Below are positions 21,032 to 32,048 of a stretch of DNA of 64,000 bases, in pieces; positions within the stretch are counted from its first letter, which is position 1; the number at the start of each line of letters is the position of its first letter. The notes under the pieces are model-generated. The model ran no database searches. It saw only the letters and a program-made list of their open reading frames with translations, and was not told where the DNA came from. This DNA comes from Carettochelys insculpta (taxonomy: Eukaryota > Chordata > Testudines > Carettochelyidae): NCBI RefSeq assembly GCF_033958435.1, contig NC_134138.1, positions 267,445,798-267,509,797 on the forward strand, read 5' to 3'. The position numbers and the translations under genes are program-made.

Positions 21032-21316
21032 AAGGTTTGGCTATGCTAAGCGGAACATCGACCTGGTCAGGGTCGATCTTACGGAGTTCAGTTTTGCATG
21101 TCTGGTGAAGACATGGCAAAATCGATCTCTCTGGGGTCAGCGGTTGACCCCTGTACTCCACTCTATTGCGTGGAGTAAGGGAGGTTGGCACGAGAGGATA
21201 GAGGCTAGGCCTTCACTAGGGAAGTAATTTGATTCCAGTACATCAGTTCTAGACATTAATGCTGTAGCTAGAACTGCATATCTGAAATTGACTTATTTTC
21301 CTAGTAGAGACTTAGC
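21032..21316. mobile_element. Harbinger-type MITE
   Basis: Contains the blocks CGACCTGGTCAGGGTCGATC, TTACGGAGTTCAGTTTTGC, CTGGGGTCAGCGGTTGACCC and CTATTGCGTGGAGTAAGG, ending ATTTTCCTAGTAGAGACTTAG. It is a turtle MITE with Harbinger-like ends and no coding capacity. Confidence 0.75.
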
Positions 21317-22705
21317 ATCTCATCAACTGAGCAGAAATAGCCAATTAAAGCAGAGCTCTTGCATTGCCAATAACCTAGCTATCACCACCCTCCCATCCAC
21401 TCTGGTCCTTGTTCTGGTATGGATCAGCAAAAACATGCTTGTCAGTATTTTGTGTTTTAAATAATGTGATAGTCTTAGCTCTCCCCTGCTGTTACTGAAT
21501 AGAATTTATAGGAGAAAGAAACAAACATAATTTTTGTTGTTGTCTCTACCCATTCCCTATATGGGCTTCTCTGTTTTGTAGAGTTAGGACTGCTACTTTT
21601 GCAAACTCAAATCGAACAGGATTTTTGAGGTGTTAATGGGATAACCCCATTCCACATGTCTGGCTTCTTCAATCTGTGGTGCATGTCTGTCTGATTCTAT
21701 TCTGCTGAGGAGCATAATACTTTCTTCAAGAAAAGAATCAAGAAGCATTTTCAAAATTCACGTAATAGAAAGTGAGTTATTTATTCTAGGCAGGTGCACT
21801 AGTAAAAATGATGCAGCTGCTTAATACCCACTGTCCATATGCCTTGAAAAGCACATTTAAAATAAAATCACAGCATTTTTAAAAGGCAGTAATGCTGGGT
21901 CTTTCAGGGTTTCAGTGTCTAGCTTCAGAATGCACCCTAAATTCTAGTTATTGAGGTGATGGTGATCATCAGAATGGTGGAATGGCAGCAGGCTGCTTTG
22001 GTTAACTGAGTTTCTTATGATCAGAATTGTATCTTGCAAAAGTAAAAATTCAGTACCTTTCAGCAAAATGAAGCTTGATAACTGTCTTAAATTAAGCAGC
22101 TTAATCTGATCTACATGTTTTAAAAATGAGTAGCTGTTTTGGATGTCTTCTTTTTTGGGTGCCCAACTTCTAAAGCTTTGGAGTAGACTCATTTTCAGAT
22201 GGTGGACAGCGCTTTTTGAAAATCAGCCCTCTTAGAAGTTTTTCAAGTTGGGCATAAATGGCACTGAATACGATGTGAGATGATGGCAGAATTACAGGAC
22301 TACAACTTTGTACATACAAACAAAGTGGTGAAAAGAGCAAACACCGTGGTGTACTTCATTTTAATGAAAACTCAAACTAAACATTTTTTAGAGTGTTATT
22401 TATTCTTACAGATGGCTTCTGAGAATTACATAACTATTTACATATTGTCAGAGGCTGTTGTTAAACAGAACCCAAGTGTCGTGGAGTTTGTTTGGGATTT
22501 GCTTCAGAGTCAGCATTTCTAATTCTCGCTCAATAGGATGAATGTTTAAAAAATGTTTAATTTCTTGAGCTACAAGAATCAGTGTGGACGGCATGGTGTA
22601 ACTTTTTGGAGTTGCTGCAACACTTCTGGCTCAGTCACAGTCTACAACTAAATGTTGTGGGAAGCTGGGAAAGAGGAACCACAAACTAATCTGTGTTTTA
22701 GGGGA
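21317..22705 (+). other. Intron, nothing recognised
   Basis: AT-rich intronic DNA. Short open frames (about 80 codons) at 21944-22192 (-) and 22280-22522 (+) lack any family motif. Confidence 0.4.
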
Positions 22706-22988
22706 GATATATATTATAGGCTAGATGGATAGGTTAGTGATCAATCCAGCGGGGGCCGGGGGTTGATTTACATTGTCTAGTATAAACATGATAAATCCAT
22801 TGTTGATTGCTCTTCTGTCAGTTCCTCTACTCCACCTCAGCAAGAAGTGCAAGGGAAGTCAACAGACTGCTGTGAAGACATGGGTAAATAGATCCAAGTA
22901 TGTCAACTTCAGCTGCACTATACATGTAGCTGAAGTGGAGTAATTTAGATTGATTTCTCTTCCAACCCCATAGTGTAGACAAGCCCTT
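22706..22988. mobile_element. Harbinger-type MITE, diverged
   Basis: Opens near TATAGGCTAGATGG and closes CATAGTGTAGACAAGCCCTT, with internal GTCAACAGACTGCTGTGAAG and CTTCAGCTGCACTATACATG. The TGTAGACAAG end is shared with other MITEs in this window. Confidence 0.6.
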
Positions 22989-23744
22989 AAAGAAGTATCC
23001 TTTTCCCTTTTCATCCCACCCAGCGTTTGATTTTTGAATACCAGGAGGGTGTGGTCTTGCTTGGCTAGTAAAATTTCCTGAAAATGAATTGTGGAGCGTA
23101 GCCCTGGCTATTTTTTGTCCTCATTTAGGAACCCTTTGCCTGACTTTTCATGAATAGATTTTCACAACAGTGAAACTGGATGTCTGTAAGTGAGAAAGTT
23201 TTGGAACCATGCTCACCACTACAAGCACTCCTACTTCCCTCCCCAACATCCCAGCTTTGCAAGTATCTTATCCCTTCTTCATAAGTCCTTCAATTAGAAA
23301 TAATTTGAAGCAGTTTAACCATTTGTCCCTTTTTGAGGTAGAATAAATTATATCCACCACTTTTCTCCCTATAAGATTTTTTTGAACAGTTGTCATCAAA
23401 GGGTCAGAAACTGCATTTAAGATGAAACATTGTGTTCTTGCATTCTGCAAACCTAGCAATTTTCATGCTTAGATTTTAATATAATATTTGTAATTACTGA
23501 ATGAGAATGTTCTTTTCTCAAAGTTCACTCTTTATTTGGTTATAGCAATGCTGCTTCTGTTGAAAACTGAAAATGTTGGGTGGCAATTGACATATTACCG
23601 TGGAAAGTAAAATAACATAGACCAATATGTAGACCTTTTAAAAATTAATCTAATTTTTTTCACAGAGACTTTTGGTTACTTTTTAGAGTAGTACCTGTAT
23701 GCTTTTATTTGTTTTATGGTGGTAAATAGCAGCCTTAATCAAGC

Positions 23745-24062
23745 TCTGGGCCTTCTTTTGCTCGTTACTGTGCATGTACTAGATATCCTTGCCCCATGGA
23801 GTTCACAGGCCAAACAAAGCATGGGAAGAATGAAATATTTATCATCCTTATTTTGCAGGAGCAGAACAGAGTGGAATAAATTTTATGTGAATCAAATCTT
23901 ATTGGAATGTGCACCATCAGTAGAAACATATGTTGCCAGCTGTGGGTGCTCTGCTAATGAACTGGGCAGCTCCTGAATCTCTCCTGGGTGGCCACCCAAG
24001 CACTCAGCTTAGAGAGAATGCTGGAACTGAGGCACAAATTAAGTGACTAACTCAAGGTTAGA
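23745..24062 (-). mobile_element. Ancient L3/MIR-type repeat, antisense, split by a hAT
   Basis: Left part has GCCCCATGGAGTTCACAGGC and TATCATCCTTATTTTGCAG; right part has GGAACTGAGGCACAAATTAA and GTGACTAACTCAAGG. These are the usual ATTATCCCCATTTTACAG ... GAAACTGAGGCACAGAG order of an antisense ancient SINE/LINE tail, separated here by about 140 bp of hAT sequence. Confidence 0.55.
23871..24013 (-). mobile_element. Short hAT element, same family as 42639-42821
   Basis: Read on the minus strand it starts CCAGCATTCTCTCTAAGCTG and contains GCAGAGCACCCACAGCTGG and GGTGCACATTCC, in the same order as the intact copy at 42639-42821 (CAGTGTTCTCTGTAAGCTG, GCAGAGCACCCACAGCTGG). It interrupts the ancient repeat around it. 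Confidence 0.7.
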
Positions 24063-24544
24063 CTAAATATTTTGTTCACTGCCTCTAGCTATCGTGAGAG
24101 AACAATGTAAACCAAATGAAGGGAATAGTGCTCTATGGCAAGCTGGTCTAGCAGTGAAAATGAGATGAATGTGCTCCAGCCTCAGAATAAGCCTTTCTGT
24201 TTATGAAACTGCTGTGCACAGGTAGATTGCACTGTTGCTCAGGAAATCTGATCTTTTTAGACCAGGCTGACTGCAGTTAGTTTCAGGTGCATAAAGACAG
24301 CATGGTAAAGTTTTAAAATGGTCATCAGTGGGTATCTGTTTGTCCATATGAAAGGTGTGAATTACCATTTTCCGTCCACCTGTGTTTCAGCAGTTTCTAA
24401 CCTGCTGTAATTCCAGCTCTTGTGTATCATTTAGGTTCCAGTGCAACAAATAGCGTGTAAGCAAACCGCTGATCCTGCGTGAAACTTTGTTAGAATTAGT
24501 GGAAATCTGTGGTGGTATAGCAGTCCGTACTACTTTAGATTAGG

Positions 24545-24665
24545 GGCTTGTTTTGTGCTCAGTGGCTGGAGAGCCATGCTTGGTCCTGGGCCGATATTGA
24601 GTAAAAGACAGCCTGTGCATCAAAGAGCTTATGATCTAGTCAGCAGGTGGGATTTTAAGGAAAGA
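24545..24665 (+). mobile_element. L3/CR1-type tail fragment, diverged
   Basis: AAAGACAGCCTGTGCATCAA and AGAGCTTATGATCTAGTC resemble the AGACAGTCCCTGCCCCAAAGAGCTTACAATCTA stretch of ancient CR1/L3 tails. Assignment by motif only. Confidence 0.45.
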
Positions 24666-25016
24666 GGAGACAGAATTTTTTGGTGGACAGAACAAGATAC
24701 ATTGTGGAAAAAGCTGTTGAAATTGCTAAAGACCATCACAGACCTCACCCCCTTCTGCTCCAAGTATAAGACATACTTCTTGTACCTACCTGCCTTCTCT
24801 AACATACATCCATAGCAACAGATGTATGTATTTAAAAAAAAAAAAAAGCGGGGGGAGGGGGAAAATCTACCCAAACATGACATCTCATTGCCTGTGTTTC
24901 TCTCCCAGAGGGGCAGATGAGAGGACAAACAACCGGTGGCAGGAGTAGTCATATTGCTTAATGGAAGGCACTCAGTCCTGTGGTATATTCTCAAACTGTG
25001 CTCGTGGCATAAAATA

Positions 25017-25625
25017 ACCCAGCGTTTCTCAAACTGTGTTCCATGGAACGCTGGTGTTCCATGCAGTGTAACTACGTGTTCCATGAAAACAGTTCAATAT
25101 TAGTGATATTTTTCCTTCTAATACATACATAATTGCTATATCAAAAATACTAAGGTATTTGAAAAGTATTTAGATTGTAGGTATATTAATATAATCCATT
25201 CACACTAGTAGTTATGCAACTTGTGCTGAAACAGAGATGCAAAAACACTCTTCCTGTTTTTAAAAAAAACAAAACACCTGTCAAATGTTACTTATTTTTA
25301 TTTTGCATACCTAATTTGTTGGGGGGGGGGCTTCATAAAAATGTTTAAACTTGAAGGAATGGCAGTCCTTTTTTGAACAGTATTGTCCTTTCTATTTGTG
25401 TACAAAGCAACACTAGCCATCCTTCCTTTTGCTGTTACAGTGATGTTTTGTTTTGGATTTGTACTTATTTTTTTAATTTAATTTTTATACTTAATTATAA
25501 GGTTGCTAACCATCCTATCAGAAGAATGTTAGTTGTTCACTCAGATTATTTTTCTCTTGTTATTTTTTTGTTCTTTGTAAAATAAGACATCTAAAAAAAC
25601 TTTTTAAATCAATGTTTGAGACTTA
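25017..25625 (+). mobile_element. Nonautonomous hAT-like repeat, copy A
   Basis: Starts CAGCGTTTCTCAAACTGTG, a hAT-type end, and is followed by about 500 bp of AT-rich sequence that is also found, inverted, at 40264-40795 (for example GGAAGAGTGTTT..., GTTGCATAA, GAACAACT and GGACAATA blocks in the same order on the other strand). The right end seems lost near 25625. The peptide-like similarity of open frames in the two copies follows from the DNA similarity. Confidence 0.65.
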
Positions 25626-26820
25626 TGTGCAGCAATTTTTATGTGTGAACCCCAACCTCTTTCCCCCCGCCAGACCAGAATGTGTGTATTCCATCAATAT
25701 ATTCCAAACCCAAAAGTGTTCTATGGCCAAAATGTTCAGGTACTGAAATGGGACTATTACCCAGTCAGTAATAGGCTCCCTGTGACAATTTTAGTCACTA
25801 GTCATTCAAGCCCTCTTGGGAATGATTATCTGTACTTGTGGGCCTTGTTTACCATAGCATGTGGGGATTTGTCTTTCGTATATTTATTCTCATGCCAGTA
25901 GCAAATATGAACCAATCTAAAGATTTCTTGATTCTTGGTATTGTTTTCTAGCCACTAGGCTGTACTCTCTACCTAGACAACTACAGCAGCTGTTACTTTT
26001 TTACATAGCCAGTATTAGTCCAGTTATTGCACAACAGTGTCTTAGATGCTATGTTTGTTTTCACATTTTCTATTTTAGTGTAGGTAATCTGCCCTGTAAG
26101 TGTTGGTAAAAGTTTACCTTTCAGTTCTGAAGGCTGTGTTGCTGCTAATTTGGTGGTTTCTCCACTTTAATTTAGAGCTCCTAGGTGTGACATCATGAAC
26201 ACCTGGCATATAAAGTTACCCTAATTGTGTTTTGTTTATCAAATAGTTAGGTTAAACTGGTAACTGTTTGTTTTCTGAGAAGCCCATTTTTTATGTATAG
26301 ATGTCAAAAATATTTTCTGTTCATGCTTTTTAGAAAGTTGCGAGTCATGTAATGACTACTTAGCCAACACAGCTTTGTATTGTTAGAGAGGAAAGAATGT
26401 GAATGTGACTCTGAAGTAAAGATAAATTCAGTCAATTTCCCCCTCTCCTTTTTGTGGATTATAAAACTGTTTTATATAAGGAGTGCACTTCAGGTCTGGT
26501 ATTTGCTAAGCCTTGTAGTGCTGTTTCTGTGAGCTTTTTCTCAATTCTGAGCACTGATGGCAAGTTCTTTTGTTTACTTGAGTTGCCTGCCCAGCTACAG
26601 TTCTCCCCAGTTGTTTTGTCCGCCATTGATACCTCTTCTGAAACTAGGACATATAAGCATTGCAAAGATGTCAAGGTCTTTATCTGAGAAGGGAAGCTAA
26701 ATACATTATTAAAATTGTTAGGAGACTGAAGTGTGGGAAGAGGCTGCCAACTACAGTATGATGTAATCAGTTGTGAGTCGTTTGCGGTGGCTGTGCTTGA
26801 GACCTTCATAATATTTGAGC
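25626..26820 (+). other. Intron, nothing recognised
   Basis: No repeat or exon identified. An open frame of about 116 codons at 26459-26809 (-) has no recognisable motif. Confidence 0.4.
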
Positions 26821-26821
26821 A

Positions 26822-27056
26822 AAAAAAAGGCAGTCGTGTAGCACTTTAAACACTAAGATGATAATTTATTAGGTGATGAGCTTCTCTGTGGCAGACCCAT
26901 TTCTTCAAATGTGGAAATTTCCAGATCTGAAGAAGTGGGTCCTGCTTCAGGAAAGCTCATCGCCTAATGAACTGTTTTGTTAGTCTTTAAAGTGCTACAA
27001 GACTGCTTTTTTGTTTTATGAAGATACAGAGTAACACAGCTACCTCTCTGTGACTA
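26822..27056 (-). mobile_element. SINE with inverted copy of its own body
   Basis: On the minus strand a full SINE runs from its head (AGAGAGGTAGCTGTGTTACT) through GACTAACAAAACAGTTCATT and GAAAGC to CACTTCTTCAGATCTGGAAA near 26922; it is followed by an inverted, head-less copy (left arm 26826-26918: GGCAGTCGTGTAGCACTTTA ... ATTTCTTCAAATGTGG). The centre GTGGAAATTTCCAG is palindromic. A target duplication was not clear. Confidence 0.8.
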
Positions 27057-27483
27057 TAATTGATGACATTCTTGTCCACAGTTACCTGTACAATAAAGTT
27101 ACAGTTGCCTAGAAACTAAGCCACTCAGTCAAATGCATGTCTGGTATAACTTCAGGGATGGCTTTGTCCCACTGAATTCACTTGGGGGAAGGAATGAAAT
27201 GAAATATAAACTATTTGTGGTTTTTTCAGATCCTTTTGTTTCTCTTTTCCCACCTCGGTGATATGGCAGACTGAAAGACAGCAGACTTCTGAATCCCTCA
27301 ACTTTAGCTTATTTTTGAAGTCTGTAGAGTGGTTAATGGGTTAAGAGTGCCATCTGAGAAATTTAATTGTGCTTGGGCTTTTCATAGTAGGAGTATCAGG
27401 TTGCAGCTAAGCCTGTCATTGGGTAGTCCTTCACTTCACTAAAGTTTGAACTTCGAGTCTCTCGCTCTCACATGCACATACTC

Positions 27484-27712
27484 AGTATCTGTAGCAGCAA
27501 CGAAGGGTCCTGTGGCACCTTATAGACTAACAGAAAAGTTTAGAGCATGAGCTTTCGTGAGTTAACTCACTTCTTCAGATGCATCTGAAGAAGTGAGTTA
27601 ACTCACGAAAGCTCATGCTCTAAACTTTTCTGTTAGTCTTTGAGGTGCCACAGGACCCTTCGTTGCTGCTACAGATCCAGACTAACACGGCTACCCTTCT
27701 GATACTCCATAT
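27484..27712 (-). mobile_element. Near-perfect palindromic SINE dimer
   Basis: The arms, about 27488-27581 and 27582-27675, are reverse complements with about two mismatches over 94 bp and no loop (centre CTTCAGATGCATCTGAAG). The minus-strand copy has the complete tRNA-like head (GGGTAGCCGTGTTAGTCTGG); the plus-strand copy lacks it. Flanks share ATACTC (27478-27483 and 27708-27713), possibly the target duplication. Confidence 0.9.
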
Positions 27713-27973
27713 CTTGTTTGTATAGAAAAGGCTCTCTTCAGGCCACAATCTTATGGCTGAAATAGCACACGTTCCCAAACATGTATTCCAGTCATTTTTG
27801 ATCATTTCCACATCTGTTTGGCAATAATCAGTAATTTGAGACTGCATAACAAATTTTGGGATGGCGGTAATAAACACCATTTCTATAACATCTCGCTAGC
27901 TTTTCTTCCTGTGTAAAATTGTCAAGAATATGCATTGTGATCAAGGGAGACACTTGAATTCCTTAGAAGCATT

Positions 27974-27996
27974 GGTTGCACTTAATTAGTGCAACC
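27974..27996. repeat. Short perfect inverted repeat
   Basis: GGTTGCACT and AGTGCAACC pair around the 5-base loop TAATT. The core TTAATTAG is a homeodomain-type site, but such motifs occur often by chance. Confidence 0.6.
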
Positions 27997-28852
27997 AGGA
28001 ACAGGAGACCATATGCATCTTGAATGGTTACACATTTTGATATTAAATTTAATGTTCTCTTGCAGCAAGTGATACATTTTAGGAATTTCCTACATGCTAT
28101 CCTGCAGATTGTGATGTGTAGGTTTTCTCAATGCTTAACTTGTTGCAGTTACCAACATTAAAATATAAACACCCATGCTGCATATCTGTATACCCTGTAG
28201 AGCCATGGAAATAAAAGTGCTTATGTACCTTTTGATTACCTTGCCTATTGCCTGCTCCTAATTCTTTCTCCTTGTTACCTGCTTTAATGTTCCAAAACCC
28301 TGAGACGCTTCAACCAGCCACTAGTTTTTAAAATCAACCTGCCAGAGAAACGTTTTCACTTTATTAGTATTTTATTGGTTTGTATTATGATAGCACCTAA
28401 ACCTTGCAGGGGAGCTGAATGCTGTTGGGGTGAGGAGAGTGCCATGTTTTCACTGTGGCCATACATTTACGTATTTCCCTAGGAATAGATGTTAAAATCA
28501 GGCATGGAGATGTGATCTCAGATGATTTTTCTTAGCCCTGTATATTTGAACTTGTGGTATTTAAGACATAAGGCTTTATGGGCAAAAGGGTATGAAATAT
28601 TTCTAATTTGTTTTTTAAAAATTCCTAAAATATTTTTTCTGTAACATGAGGCATTTACAGAATGAAGATGCAGAAAAGTTTTATTGACTCTGCTTTAGGT
28701 TGACTCCTATATATTCATTATAGCTGTGCCCAGCTGAGTAAAGCCTCTTTTCCAGATCTTTTCGTGTAAAGAATTTATAGTGCTCCATGTATTTTTTTTC
28801 TCTGTAAAAAAGGATAAAGACAGTATGAAAGATTGTCGGTAAATGATAAGCC

Positions 28853-29030
28853 ATTGCATGGTGCAGTGGTTAGAATACCTCAAAGAGCCTGGTTTTAATT
28901 ACTTGCTCTGCCATGAATAGATTGTGATGCTGGGCAGGTCATTTCACCTCTCTGCTCTTTTTTCTGTTTTTATTATTTTAGGCTGCAAGTTCTTTGGATC
29001 AGGGACTCTCATACTGTGGGTGAATGTAGG
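28853..29030 (+). mobile_element. MIR-like CORE-SINE
   Basis: Sense blocks in order: GGTGCAGTGGTTAGAATACC, GAGCCTGGTTTTAATTACTT, GCTCTGCCATGAATAG, TGCTGGGCAGGTCATTTCAC, CTCTCTGC, then a LINE-like tail GCTGCAAGTTCTTTGGATCA. The order and spacing match an amniote MIR/CORE-SINE. Confidence 0.75.
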
Positions 29031-31177
29031 AAAGTGGAGGGAGCTCTGTGTTCAGTTTGAGGTTTCTAGAGGTGGTTGTAATATAAATAATTACAACAGA
29101 GAAGAAAGTTCTTCTGGGTCTATACTTGATTTAACTTTTTTAATTTAAAATTTAGCCTTCCATTGCAAAGACTCAAATTAAGTCTCCTTTTCTTAATTTG
29201 TCCTCCTTAATTGCTCTTACATATTATTTCATAGAATAAATTCCTTTTGGCTCAGTGTGCAGTCCTTACAAGAGTGAATGTTTTATGCAGCATCACAATG
29301 ATTGCTGGACCCATATATCTGATATGTCAAAATGCTTGGAAACAAAACACTCTGCTTTCTTATAAGCACAACACAACCCAGAGATATGTGGAGCTTCTCA
29401 TACTAGTTTGTCTTGAGTGGAACTGTAGTTTGGGATGTTACATTACATTATTATTTATTAACCAGTTTAAACTGTAGCTTAATCTTTCTTTGAACATGAT
29501 GACTATTAGAATGGAGAGCTGTGTGTCTTTGCTGGAGTCGTGAAACTTCTTCACAAGGAAACTGGAATAGTGTTCAGCAGAAAGTGTTCTGTGAATACAT
29601 ATATGTTCCTCCTTCCCCAGTGGACCAGGGAAAACACTAAATAATCTGGGTTACAAACTTTAGAAAACCTTTTTCTGCAGACTAGGAAGTTCTGTTACCT
29701 CCAAATCACCTATGCAGACTTTGTATTTGTAATATAAGCATTGCTAAAAGAACCCTTCATAGGCAACTAAAAGCCCCAAAATTGAGTGTGATCACCATCC
29801 CCCTTACATAAATAATGTAAGGGTGTATAATTGAAGTGGTCATACTCATTGTCAATGAACTGCTATACAAGAATAGACCTGCGAGAGATGAATGCGCTGT
29901 TTATGCGGGATATGTTTAAGGAATATCTGCTGTTTACTTACAAATGCAGTTGATATAAGTAACCTGGCATAACTGAAGTATAATACTTTAAAGTGCAGTG
30001 ATAAAGTTTGCTAAAAATAGTTCAGTTTATGAAAGCTAGTTGAAAACTGAGCAAGATAAGGAGTCATTTTACAAGCATTGTTGATAGAATTTCAGGGATC
30101 CAAGAAGAGAAGATGAATGTCTTTCTGTTATAGTAACAGCTGCTCTGTCCATTGGGATATAGTGTTTGCTCATCCAATGTGTAATAATTAAACAGAAGAG
30201 TTATTTCACAGCAGCCGGTCTGGAGGACTATATGGGAATTTTATCTTTTAAAATAGAGTATGTTCTTGCTCATTTAAAAGCAAAATCAATCTTTCACCTG
30301 AATTTTGCGTATTTTTCCCCTACATACATCTAGTTATGAGGGGTTTAGAAGTAAACATTTAACTGAGGATAAGTAATTTTAAATAGATCAAGAGGTTTGA
30401 AATTTCACTAAATTCACTCTCCCTTAAAGAATACGTAAATTCATTTTTCTCAGAACCTGTAAATGGTTCACCTGTGTTTGGATATGTTTATGCTGTTTTC
30501 TGACAGAAGCATTTATATACCACTCTAATTTGACTGTAGATTTTTTTTAATTAAATTCTGGCCTCAGAGGTGGTTTTTCTGTGACTATCCTTGTAAAGAG
30601 CCTGATTCTGATTTTAATTTGCTCCATTTGGATCTCAAGGTAACTCTGTCAGCTGAGCTTCCGTCGTTTAACACACAGTACAGACCTGTCTACATGAGGG
30701 GCTTTTGCGCTGGTATAGCTGCCTCTTTGCTATAAGTTGGTCTAGTGATTTGTTTTAATTAGCGTGGAGTCTTAAAACGTTTACTGTATTGAGCAGTAGA
30801 AACAGGAAGGCTGGCTTCAATTTGTCTGTTCTCTATCTGGATGGAAGTTGTCTTTAGTGTCCTCTTTTCATTCAAAATTATGGGAAAGGATGTACCCTAG
30901 ATTGGGATATAAATGCTGTGATCCCTCTTTTGTACCTAGTGATTTTTGTGCATTTTAGGAGGTCTGTGAGCTAGGCAGTTGCATGGAAATAATTTTCTAC
31001 CTGGGTCAGATGATAAAGTATCTAAGAATTTGAGCCCTGTCTGTACTACCTTTGACACCATGGCTACTGTACCTGAGGAACTTCAGTCCCTAGTTTCCCT
31101 GGGTAGGTGCAACAGGAATGGTTACTTAATGAGAACAGGTTTCCCAATGCAGGGTTAGACTAGGGCTGGATCAGCAT
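29031..31177 (+). other. Intron, little recognised
   Basis: AT-rich. A weak MITE start (CCTGTCTACATGAGGGGCTT, CTGGTATAGCTGCC) is at about 30685-30760. No exon seen. Confidence 0.4.
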
Positions 31178-32015
31178 GGAATCCTAGAAATGTAGGCCTG
31201 GAAGTGGGGGTGCCAGATTTTCAGAACAGTTTTATGCATGACATGCAGAGCCTCAGCAGTGGGAAATCTGGCTCTGCCCCTCAGCTAGCTCCCAGTTGCA
31301 GAGCTGCTGGGGTCTCCACACCTTCTGGCCCAGGGATCCTGCAGCTGGGGCTGCCAGCAGGGCGCTCTGCCCCAGCTGGCTCCCAGCTGCTGAGCTGCCA
31401 GTGTCCTCTGGCCCCAGCCAGGGATCCTTCATTGGGTCTGCTGGCAGGGCTCTCTTAGGGGTGGGGGGACCTAAACAGCCCTACGGGACACTTTGGGGAA
31501 ATATGGGATGCAGGACCTTTGCTTGAAATGTGGGATTGTGATGCAGATTGTGGGACATTTGGCAACCCTACCTAGAAGGGATCTTAAGAGGTCATCTAGC
31601 GCTGAGGCAGGATTAAGTAAAACTAGATCATTCCTAGTAGGTATTTTGCCATATTAGTTTTAAAAGGGGTCCATTGACAGGGACTCCACAACCTTTAGAT
31701 AAGTACTGGAATGGGTTAATCATCCCTACAGTTAAAATATCTGTTCTAGTACTTATCCAGAATTTCCCTTGCTGATCACACTTATCTAAGACAGGACATG
31801 AAGTAGCAGTTGATTACAATCCTCTTTAGAACAACCTCTTGTTTTGAAGTTTGTGTGGTGCCCCCCCCCCCACCTACCTTAAAACAAATTAAACAAACCC
31901 TTCTTTTCCACTAGGTTAAAAGGGCCCAGTTCTTTCAGCCTTTCCTCATAGGTTGGTGTTTTCTCAACCTTACTATTTTTTCGGCTCTGCTCCTGAGATG
32001 CATGAAATATAGTCC
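31178..32015 (-). mobile_element. CR1 LINE 3' part, split by a hAT insertion
   Basis: Starts CATGGAATCCTAGAAATGTA and continues after the insertion with AGAAGGGATCTTAAGAGGTC, GACAGGGACTCCACAACC, AACAACCTC and CCAGTTCTTTCAGCCTTTCC, the antisense of the CR1 3' UTR and the end of its ORF. The split is at 31205-31570. Confidence 0.8.
31205..31570. mobile_element. Nonautonomous hAT inserted in CR1
   Basis: Ends TGGGGGTGCC and GGCAACCCTA are imperfect inverted repeats (hAT start usually YAGGGTTGCC). Octamers CCTGGAAG (31197-31204) and CCTAGAAG (31571-31578) flank it, 7 of 8 identical. Removing the element restores the CR1 consensus order. The interior is GC-rich and noncoding. Confidence 0.85.
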
Positions 32016-32048
32016 TTTTTAATCCAGTGTCTTCTATCCCCTATTTGT

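Noticed and set aside
24629..25084. 151-codon minus-strand frame
   Set aside because: It includes a poly-Phe run from a poly-A tract and covers unrelated repeat ends; no conserved motif.
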